Both the position numbers and the translations under genes were made by a program. A stretch of 10,149 bases of DNA from JANNGZ01 sp031404155 (GTDB lineage: Bacteria > Pseudomonadota > Gammaproteobacteria > Burkholderiales > Burkholderiaceae_C), in NCBI GenBank assembly GCA_031404155.1, contig JANNGZ010000464.1, forward strand, positions 1 to 10,149. Direction: 5' to 3'. The notes under the pieces were generated by a model. That model was not told the DNA's origin, ran no database searches, and saw only the letters and a list, made by a program, of their open reading frames with translations. Shown here one piece after another: positions 1 to 6,700 of this stretch (within the stretch, counting starts at the first letter, position 1; every line of letters begins with the position of its first letter).

Positions 1-317
1 CCGCCGATTTCGCGGCCGCTCTTGCGCAGGCAGTCGACCGCGCGGTGGTGGGCGATGGTGAACAGCCAGGTGCGAAACGCCGCGCCTTGCGGCGACCAGC
101 GCTCGCGCGCCTGGATCAGCTTGAGCCAGGTGTCCTGGAACACCTCATCCACCTGCGCCGCCTGCGCTGGGCCGAGCACCCGCCGCACGAAGCGGTAGAG
201 CGCGGCCTGGTGGCGTTCGTAGAGCTGCTCGAAAGCCGTGCCGTCGCCGGCGGCGAACGCACGCATCAGCGTGTCGTCGCTCGGCGCATCGGGGACATCG
301 TTAGCAGCGGTTGCCAT
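1..317 (-). CDS. ECF-type RNA polymerase sigma factor, N-terminal part (cut by window edge)
   Basis: Reading the minus strand from the ATG at 317 gives 105 open codons that run off the left edge. The visible part is a sigma-70 region 2. It begins with a short acidic leader (MATAANDVPDAPSDD), continues through the helix around FEQLYERHQAALYRFVRR, and reaches the core-binding and -10 recognition segment: DEVFQDTWLKL, then FRTWLFTIAHHRAVDCLRK. This matches the ECF (group IV) pattern, in which only regions 2 and 4 are kept. Region 4 must lie outside the window. An upstream in-frame stop at 360-362 limits the start; no strong Shine-Dalgarno precedes the ATG. ECF sigma factors redirect RNA polymerase to a small regulon and are usually held by an anti-sigma factor, often encoded just downstream, which here would be beyond the edge. 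It diverges from the vWA gene. The sigma family is secure; the ECF subgroup is not assigned. Confidence 0.9.
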   Translation of the reverse strand, partial: MATAANDVPDAPSDDTLMRAFAAGDGTAFEQLYERHQAALYRFVRRVLGPAQAAQVDEVFQDTWLKLIQARERWSPQGAAFRTWLFTIAHHRAVDCLRKSGREIG

Positions 318-380
318 GGTCGTGGTCAGTGTGCCATCGGGGGTGCAGCGGGTACTCCGTCAAGGCAGCCATCGGGCTTC

Positions 381-406
381 TACGGCCGAGTGCGCGCGCC
401 GGGGTT
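381..406 (-). promoter_or_regulatory. Candidate ECF-like promoter for the sigma factor gene
   Basis: On the minus strand, AACC (406 to 403) is followed after exactly 18 bases by CGTA (384 to 381). AAC-type -35 and CGT-type -10 cores are common in ECF promoters, although a 16-17 base spacer is more usual. Transcription would start near 373 and leave a leader of about 55 bases before the ATG at 317. An ECF sigma factor that transcribes its own gene would fit. The motif is short and was found by eye, so this is a weak call. Confidence 0.22.
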
Positions 407-410
407 AAGC

Positions 411-430
411 CGCGAAGAAATTTTGTCGCG
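411..430. promoter_or_regulatory. Small inverted repeat, possible operator
   Basis: CGCGA (411-415) and TCGCG (426-430) form perfect 5-bp arms around the AT-rich core agaaattttg, the most AT-rich patch in the divergent intergenic region. It lies between the two candidate -35 elements at 403-406 and 443-446, where a regulator could act on both genes. Five-bp CG arms arise easily by chance in DNA this rich in GC, so the role is speculative. Confidence 0.2.
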
Positions 431-442
431 CAACCCTCGGCC

Positions 443-468
443 AACCCCTTTCTGCGCGCTGCGCCGTA
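443..468 (+). promoter_or_regulatory. Candidate ECF-like promoter for the vWA gene
   Basis: On the plus strand, AACC (443-446) is followed after 18 bases by CGTA (465-468). This is the same core pair and spacing as the minus-strand candidate. Transcription would start near 476, about 55 bases before the ATG at 531, which mirrors the sigma side. This would place the vWA gene in the sigma factor's regulon. No sigma-70 promoter is obvious in this interval. The call rests on eight defined bases. Confidence 0.22.
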
Positions 469-530
469 TCAGCCCACAGACCGGCGCCGCAGGTCGCCGG
501 CAGTTGACGACACCCACCCAGGAGCCTTCG

Positions 531-2255
531 ATGTCATCGCAGAAAAGAGAGTCCGTGCGCAAGCACACCCGCGCCGCCTTGTTCGTGGCCTTGCTCGGCG
601 TGAATGCGCTGGTGGCGCTGGCGCACGACTGGCCGTCGCCCGACACGCGGCGGCTGTCATCCACACCTTCATCGAGCCAAACGCAGGGCCCGCCGCATCG
701 CCATGAGGCCCCCTGGCCGGGCCTGTTGTGGGCCGGGCCGAACGCCGGCCCGCCGCCCGCGCCGCGGGCGACACACTGCGCGCGTGCGCCGCACAGCTTC
801 GAAGTGCCGGCCTCGCCCGGGTACGACGTGCAGACGACACGCGAGCGCCGCCTGAGCGACGCGAAGCGCGCAGACGGCGCAGCCGCCGGCGCACTTGCCG
901 CGGGCCCACGCGACGAACGCGCCGCGGTGGATGCCGCGGGGGTGGGTGGATGGTCCGGCGGCGCGCTTGGGAGTGCGGTAGCCAAGTCGGCCCGCCGCGA
1001 GGCTGATGCCTCGAGCGACGTTGCCGCGCGCGAGTCGGCCGCCGCACCGGCGAGCAACTCGGCGATGCCGCTGCGGCCCTCGGCGCCGGCGTCCTTGCAA
1101 TCGGCCGCCCCGCCGCTGCCGCAGCCTGCGCCGCACCCGCAGCGCGCCGACGTGCCGGTGACCGCGGGTGTGGTCGACGACAACGCCGACTTCGGCGAGT
1201 ACCTGGCCTACCGCAAGCGTTCGGCGCATCTGGTGAAGCGCGAACTGAGTGTCGACGAGCGTGTCTTGCTCGACGTGCGCGACGCGCGGGGCCGCGCCGT
1301 GCCCGACGCGCAGGTGGCGGTGTTTGCCAGCGGCCGTGCGCTGCCGCTGTGGGCGCGCACCGACGCCGGTGGGCGGGCCTGGTTGCAGGTGCAGCCGCAG
1401 CGCGGCGGCGAGATCAGGCCCTACGACATGGCGTATGACCCGGCGTTCGACCCGAGATACGGCACCGCCTACAGACATCGCGGCGAAATCTACGAAGTGC
1501 AGGTGAGCAAGGACGGTGTGCTCGGCAGCGCGCTCTGGCAGCGCGGCCAGAAACACACGCTGCAGGTGCGGCTGGACGCGGCGCAGCCGCCGCAGCCGGC
1601 GCGGCTGGACATCGCCTTCGTGATCGACGCCACCGGCTCGATGGCCGACGAGATCCTGAAGCTCAAGCGTTCGATGCGCGCGGTGGCCGAGCAGATCGCG
1701 ATGCTGCCCACGCGCCCGGACACCTGCTTCGCGCTGGTGGCCTACCGCGACCGCGGCGACGAGTTCTTCGTGCGCGGCGCCGACTTCAGCAACGACCTCG
1801 GCGCCTTCCAGCAGGTGCTGGAACAGCTGCGCGCGGCCGCGGGCGGCGACTACCCCGAGGCGATGAACGAAGCCCTGCACACCGCGGTGCACCGCCTGTC
1901 CTGGCGCGGCGACGGCACCGCGCGCATGCTCGTGCTGCTGGCCGACGCGCCGCCGCACCTGGACTACGGCGCGCCGCACTACGACAACGACCTGCGCGGC
2001 GCGCTGGCGCGTGGCATCAAGGTCTTCAGCATCGGCGCCAGCGGCCTGGACCCGCAGGGCGAATATGTGATGCGCCAGGCCGCGCAGTTCACCGGCGGGC
2101 GCTTCGTATTCCTCACCTACGCCGACGCGCGCACCCCAAGCAGCGGCCCCGGGCGCGAGACGGTGCACGATGTGCGCAACTACTCGGTGGAGACACTGGA
2201 CAGATTGCTGGTGCGGCTGGTGGGCGAGGAGATGGCGCGCTGGCCGGCAGCTTGA
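531..2255 (+). CDS. Secreted or membrane-anchored von Willebrand factor A domain protein
   Basis: A 574-residue protein. The ATG at 531 is chosen because GGAG (521-524) lies six bases upstream and a signal-like N-terminus follows; the frame is open further upstream, but there it lies antisense to the sigma gene. Residues 15-31 are hydrophobic and end in ALA before HDW, so either a cleaved signal peptide or an anchor is possible. Residues 32 to about 220 are low-complexity and rich in Ala, Pro, Arg and Ser, likely a disordered linker. Residues about 235-285 resemble a carboxypeptidase-regulatory or Ig-like beta domain (LSVDERVLLDVRDARGRAVP). The vWA domain starts near residue 362; IDATGS gives a metal-ion adhesion site with D366, T368 and S370, followed by GGDYPEAMNEAL and LVLLADAPPH. 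vWA domains bind protein partners through a divalent metal. The partner is unknown. A promoter shared with the divergent sigma gene hints at envelope signalling. Confidence 0.88.
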   Translation: MSSQKRESVRKHTRAALFVALLGVNALVALAHDWPSPDTRRLSSTPSSSQTQGPPHRHEAPWPGLLWAGPNAGPPPAPRATHCARAPHSFEVPASPGYDVQTTRERRLSDAKRADGAAAGALAAGPRDERAAVDAAGVGGWSGGALGSAVAKSARREADASSDVAARESAAAPASNSAMPLRPSAPASLQSAAPPLPQPAPHPQRADVPVTAGVVDDNADFGEYLAYRKRSAHLVKRELSVDERVLLDVRDARGRAVPDAQVAVFASGRALPLWARTDAGGRAWLQVQPQRGGEIRPYDMAYDPAFDPRYGTAYRHRGEIYEVQVSKDGVLGSALWQRGQKHTLQVRLDAAQPPQPARLDIAFVIDATGSMADEILKLKRSMRAVAEQIAMLPTRPDTCFALVAYRDRGDEFFVRGADFSNDLGAFQQVLEQLRAAAGGDYPEAMNEALHTAVHRLSWRGDGTARMLVLLADAPPHLDYGAPHYDNDLRGALARGIKVFSIGASGLDPQGEYVMRQAAQFTGGRFVFLTYADARTPSSGPGRETVHDVRNYSVETLDRLLVRLVGEEMARWPAA

Positions 2256-2277
2256 ACTTGACGCGTGTTGGCGTGCG

Positions 2278-2293
2278 GCCGCTGTCGAGCGGC
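2278..2293 (+). terminator. Terminator-like hairpin after the vWA gene
   Basis: GCCGCT (2278-2283) and AGCGGC (2288-2293) form a perfect 6-bp GC-rich stem with the tetraloop GTCG, 22 bases after the vWA stop codon. No T-tract follows, so it does not meet the full intrinsic terminator pattern. Its position at the gene end is the main support. Confidence 0.25.
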
Positions 2294-2445
2294 GCCGGTG
2301 AATCGGTGCTTTCAGGGCGGCGGGGCATGAAATCTGCACCGTATGCCCGCTCGGGCTGGCATCGGCACCGCCGCCTGTCACCCCCCAAGCTTGCAGCGCC
2401 ACGGCGCTCTGGATAGCGGGCCTGCTCTGGCAATATCGCCCGCTC

Positions 2446-2507
2446 ATGAGCAAATGTGGCTCTGCCACTTTGCTCATACCCCTCGGGGGGCGGACGACGG
2501 AGTCGTC
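2446..2507. repeat. Palindromic element with two hairpins ahead of the PQQ dehydrogenase gene
   Basis: The first hairpin pairs ATGAGCAAA-T-GTGGC (2446-2460) with GCCACTTTGCTCAT (2464-2477). It has 14 base pairs, a single bulged T at 2455 and a TCT loop. A short C4/G4 pair follows near 2479-2488, then a second stem, GACGAC (2493-2498) with GTCGTC (2502-2507), around a GGA loop. The block lies 37-98 bases before the GTG start at 2544. It resembles the REP-like dispersed palindromes found between genes in many Burkholderiales, but it could be a leader structure or terminator. Only one copy is visible here, so dispersal is inferred. Confidence 0.5.
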
Positions 2508-2543
2508 GGCCTGGGGGCGCTCTCTTGCAAGGTTCAGGGTGGG

Positions 2544-3707
2544 GTGGCCGTGCCGCAGATTCGCATACGCTGGGTGATCGCGCTGGTGGCCTTGCTCGCC
2601 GCCGCCGCGGTGGCTGCATGGGTGGCACCGAAGCTGCTTCGCCGCATGGACATGCAGGGCCTCAAACCGGTCACGGTGGCCAACGGGCTGGACAACCCCT
2701 GGGCCCTGGCCTTCCTGCCCGACGGCCGTTTGCTGGTCACCGAGCGGCCGGGGCGCATGCGCATCGTCACGCTCGGCGGCAACCAGGCCGAGGGCCAGAT
2801 CGGCGAGCCGCTGGCCGGCTTGCCGCCGGTGTGGGCGGTGGGCGAGGGCGGCCTGATGGACCTGATACTCGATCCCGACTTCGCGCGCAACAAGACGGTC
2901 TTCTGGAGCTACAGCGAGCCCAATGAAGCCGGCGACGCGGCCAGCACCGCGGTGGCGCGTGGCCGCCTGGGCGAAGGCCGGCTCGAAGACGTGAACGTCA
3001 TCTTCCGCCAGCCGGTGAAGACCAAGGACCCGACCCACTTCGGCTCGCGGCTGCTGTTCGACCGCCAGGGTCTGCTCTTCGTGACGCTTGGCGACCGCGG
3101 CCAACGTGCCGACGCCCAAGCCCTGGATTCGCCGCACGGCAAGATCCTGCGCATGCGCAGCGACGGCAGCGCGCCGCCCGACAACCCCTTTGTGGCCACG
3201 CCGGGCGCGCTGCCGCAAATCTGGACCCTGGGCCACCGCAACGTGCAGGGCATCGCCTTCGACCCGCGCGACGGCAAGCTCTGGGCCCACGAACATGGCC
3301 CGCAGGGCGGCGACGAGCTGAACCTGATCGTCGCCGGCCGCAACTACGGCTGGCCCACGATCACCTACGGCACCGAATACTCCAGCTCGGCCAAGATCGG
3401 CGAGGGTGGCGAGGGTCCCGGCCTGGAACAGCCGGTGACCTGGTGGGGCCCGATCTCGATCGCGCCGAGTGGCCTGGCCTTCCTCAGCAGCGAGCGCTAT
3501 CCCGAATGGAAGGGCCAGGCGTTCGCCGGCAACCTGCGCGGCCAGGCCCTGCTGCGGATCAAGCTCGACGGCGGTAGGGTGGCCGAGCAGCAGCGCCTGG
3601 TCACCGGGCTGCTGGAGCGTGTGCGTGATGTGCGCCAGGGTCCGGACGGCTGGCTCTACATCACCACCAAGAACCCCAAGGGGCGAATCATTCGGGTTGA
3701 ACGCTGA
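2544..3707 (+). CDS. PQQ-dependent sugar dehydrogenase (glucose/sorbosone dehydrogenase family)
   Basis: About 387 residues. The enzyme oxidises aldoses to lactones with pyrroloquinoline quinone, at the periplasmic side. GTG at 2544 is chosen because AGGG (2536-2539) lies just upstream and a hydrophobic segment (residues 10-28) follows directly; GTG at 2550 is equally possible, and ATG at 2343 or 2454 would add unrelated sequence. The six-bladed propeller begins at GLDNPWALAFLPDGRLLVTE. Residues that match soluble glucose dehydrogenase are visible: H165 in THFGSR (catalytic base), R232-N233 in LGHRNVQG (PQQ contacts), and G252-P253 in EHGPQGGDELN (calcium and PQQ site), followed by GRNYGWP. 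Length and order fit the Asd/YliI-type aldose dehydrogenases. The N-terminus lacks a clear cleavage site, so an uncleaved inner-membrane anchor is likely. No PQQ synthesis genes are in view. Substrate unknown. It lies 53 bases before the next gene. Confidence 0.9.
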   Translation: MAVPQIRIRWVIALVALLAAAAVAAWVAPKLLRRMDMQGLKPVTVANGLDNPWALAFLPDGRLLVTERPGRMRIVTLGGNQAEGQIGEPLAGLPPVWAVGEGGLMDLILDPDFARNKTVFWSYSEPNEAGDAASTAVARGRLGEGRLEDVNVIFRQPVKTKDPTHFGSRLLFDRQGLLFVTLGDRGQRADAQALDSPHGKILRMRSDGSAPPDNPFVATPGALPQIWTLGHRNVQGIAFDPRDGKLWAHEHGPQGGDELNLIVAGRNYGWPTITYGTEYSSSAKIGEGGEGPGLEQPVTWWGPISIAPSGLAFLSSERYPEWKGQAFAGNLRGQALLRIKLDGGRVAEQQRLVTGLLERVRDVRQGPDGWLYITTKNPKGRIIRVER

Positions 3708-3760
3708 GCAGCCGGTGCGGCGGGCGGCAATACAAGCTGGCGAGAACGGGAGAATTCGTG

Positions 3761-6700
3761 ATGTTCAGGCAGGCGACAAGAACCACAGTGGCAGCGTTCA
3801 TCGGCTTCATGGCGCTGGCCCTGGCGGCCTGCGGCGGTGGTGGCAGCGGCTCGCCGCCGGTGGCGCCGGTGACGTACACGCTGAGTGCCACGGTCACCGG
3901 CAGCGGCAGCCTGGCTTCGACACCCGCGGGCATCTCCTGCCCGGGTGATTGCAGCGAGGCCTACGCCGCCGGTGCCAGCGTGACCTTGACCGCCACACCC
4001 GCGGCGGGGCAGCGCTTCGACGGCTGGAGCGGAGCGTGCAGCGGCGGCGCGGCCTGCGTGGTGACGGTGAACGCCGCCGCGTCGGTGCAGGCCGCGTTCA
4101 GCGCCATCGTCGCTGTGCATGCGGTGAGCGTGATACGCAGCGGCGAGGGCAGCATCAGCTCCGCCCCCGCCGGCATCAACTGCGGTGCCGATTGCAGCGA
4201 GGCCTATGCGCAAGGCAGCGTGGTGACCCTCACCGCCGCGCCGCTGGCCAACTGGAGCTTCAGTGGCTGGAGCGGCGGTGGCTGCTCGGGCACGGGCAAC
4301 TGCGTGGTGACGGTGGACGGCGCCAGCAATGTCACCGCCACTTTCGTGCCGGTGCTGCGCAGCCTCACCGTCACCGTTGCGGGCAGCGGCTCGGTCACGG
4401 TGGGCGGCAGCGCCTGCGCGTCGCCTTGCACCTCCCTGCACCAGCAGGGCAGCGTGGTGGTGCTGTCGGCACAGCCGGGCGCGGGGCAGCAGTTCAGCGG
4501 CTGGAGCGGCGGCGGCTGTGTCGGTACCGGTGCCTGCTCGGTGGCGCTGGCGGCGGACACCAACGTGGGCGCTAGTTTTGCGCCGACACCGGCCAACCAG
4601 CAGGCGCTGAATGTGGTGACCACCGGGTCGGGCACGGTCACCTCGACACCTGCCGGCATCAGCTGCGGTACCGATTGCAGCGAGAACTACGCCCAGGGCA
4701 GCGGCGTGACGCTGAGCGCCAGCGCAGCGGCGAATTGGCGCTTCGACGGCTGGAGCGGCGGCGGTTGCAGCGGCACCGCCAGCTGCGGCCTGACCATGAA
4801 CGCCACCACCACGGTGACCGCGCCGTTCAGTGCGATCACGCACCTGTTGACCGTCAACACCAGTGGGCAGGGGCGGGTGAGTTCCGCGCCGGTCGGCATC
4901 GACTGCGGCGGCGATTGCACAGAGGCGTATCAACAGGGCAGCAGCGTGACGCTGACCGCCACTGCGGCCGACGCCACCTGGGCGTTTGCCGGTTGGAGTG
5001 GTGCCTGCACCGGCAGCGGCGGCTGCGTGGTGAGCATGAGCCAGGCGAGGGCGGTGACCGCGACCTTCAACCCCGTGGCGCAATTGCTGAGCGTTGCCCT
5101 CAGCGGCAGCGGCACCGTCACGTCGGCACCCGCGGGCATCAACTGCGGCGCCGATTGCAGCGAGGCCTATGCGTCGGGCACGGTGGTCACGCTCACCGCC
5201 ACACCGGCGGCGACCTGGAGCTTCGGCGGCTGGAGCGGCGGCTGCACCGGCAGCGGCCCGTGCAGCGTGACGATGAGCGCGGCGCGCAGCGTGAGCGCGG
5301 CTTTCGACCCGCCGGCCAGCACGACCATCGGGCTCACGATTCGGCCGAACAACCTCAGCTGCGTCGCCTTCAACCCACCCGCCACCAGCACCGCGGGCCT
5401 GAGCCTGCAGGCGGCGTTCACCGCGTTGCCGGCGTTCGCCCAACCGGTGGCCGTGCTGCAGGCGCCGGGCGACAGCTCGCGCTGGTTCGTGGTCGAGAAG
5501 AGCGGCGTGGTGCGGGTGTTCGCCAACAGCGCCGGCGTCAGTTCGTCGGCGGTGTTCGCCGACATCACGAGCAGGGTGCGCACCTCCAGCGAGGAGGAGG
5601 CCGGCCTGCTCGGCATGGCCTTCGACCCCAACTTCGGCAGCGGCGCCGGGAAGAACCGCAACGTCTACCTTTTCTACACCGGCGCGCCCAACTCCGGCTA
5701 CCGGCTGCGCTCAACCGTCTCGCGCTTCACGACCAACGCCGAACTCACCGTACTCGACGCGGCCAGCGAGGTGCAGTTGATCGGCCTGGACAAGCTGGAA
5801 ACCAACCACAACGGCGGCAACCTGGACTTCGGGCCCGACGGCTTGCTCTATGTGGGTTATGGCGACGGAGGCGGCGCCCCGAACCCGCAGGCGCAGAACG
5901 ACGCCTTCCTGTTCGGCAAGATCATCCGCATCAACCCGAACGCCAGCACCGGCAGCGTGCCCTACGCGATCCCGCCCGACAACCCGAACGCAGGCAATGC
6001 CTTGTGCAATGGCAACGGCCGCGGTGCCGCCGCCTGCCCCGAAGTGTGGGCCCGCGGCCTGCGCAACCCCTGGCGCTGGAGCTTCGACAGGGTCGGCGGC
6101 AAGCTCTGGGTCGGCGACGTGGGCTGGGGCAGCTACGAAGAGGTCAACGTCGTCACCCGCAACGGCAACTACGGCTGGCCGATCACCGAGGGGCCTTCTT
6201 GCGTCGGCGGTGGCAGCTGCAACAGAAGCGGGCTGACCGACCCGGTGTACTCGGTGTCGCGCAGCGACGGCCAGTCGATCACCGGCGGCTATGTGTACCG
6301 CGGCACGCAAACCACCGACCTCGCCGGCCAGTACATCTTTGCCGACTTCGGCAGCAAGCTGTTCGGTGCCGTGGTCGCGGGCAGCACGCCGGGCAGCTAC
6401 AGCGGGCGCTTCCTGATCCCGCCCTTCTCGGCCAGTTCGGTCAACGCCTCGTCGTTCGGCCAGGCCAGTGACGGCGAACTCTACGTGCTCGACTATGTCG
6501 GCGGCCGCATTCGGCGCCTGGTGTTCACCACCGGCAGCGGCGGCGGCGGCAGGCCGCCGACGCGCAAGCTGTCGGAGTCCGGCTGCGTGAACACCGCCGA
6601 CGCGCGCCAGCCGGCTGAAGGGCTGGTCGGCTACGACATCAACGCGCCGTTCTGGAGCGACAACGCGGTGAAGCAGCGCTTCTTTGCGATGCCCGATGCC

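Larger units (their letters stand above)
2256..2543. other. Gene-free interval between the vWA and PQQ dehydrogenase genes
   Basis: This 288-base spacer holds the hairpin at 2278-2293 and the palindromic element at 2446-2507. A smaller imperfect pairing near 2317-2350 has GCGG-GGCAT facing ATGCCCGC. The frame of the downstream gene stays open back to an ATG at 2343, but that extension encodes no recognisable domain and crosses the palindromes. It is treated as non-coding. No RNA gene was recognised. Confidence 0.6.

Noticed and set aside
45..530. N-terminal extension of the vWA frame
   Set aside because: It runs antisense through the sigma gene and contains no domain; the Shine-Dalgarno and signal-like sequence support 531.
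2343..2543. N-terminal extension of the PQQ dehydrogenase from ATG 2343 or 2454
   Set aside because: It crosses the palindromic element and would bury the signal-like hydrophobic segment behind unrelated sequence.
669..3296. Long minus-strand open frame (875 codons) across the vWA and PQQ dehydrogenase genes
   Set aside because: It lies antisense to two genes with clear domains, spans their intergenic palindromes and has an Arg/His/Ala-rich composition typical of the reverse frame of GC-rich genes.
3875..5314. CRISPR-like array
   Set aside because: The period of about 240 bases is in frame and encodes a known domain repeat; there are no short identical repeats with unique spacers.
3656..5443. 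Minus-strand open frame (595 codons) opposite the InlB-like repeats
   Set aside because: Its apparent repetitiveness mirrors the plus-strand repeats; no recognisable domain or ribosome site.
4675..6471. Plus-strand second-frame open frame (598 codons) inside the large lipoprotein gene
   Set aside because: Arg/Gln-rich out-of-frame translation; the true frame carries all motifs.
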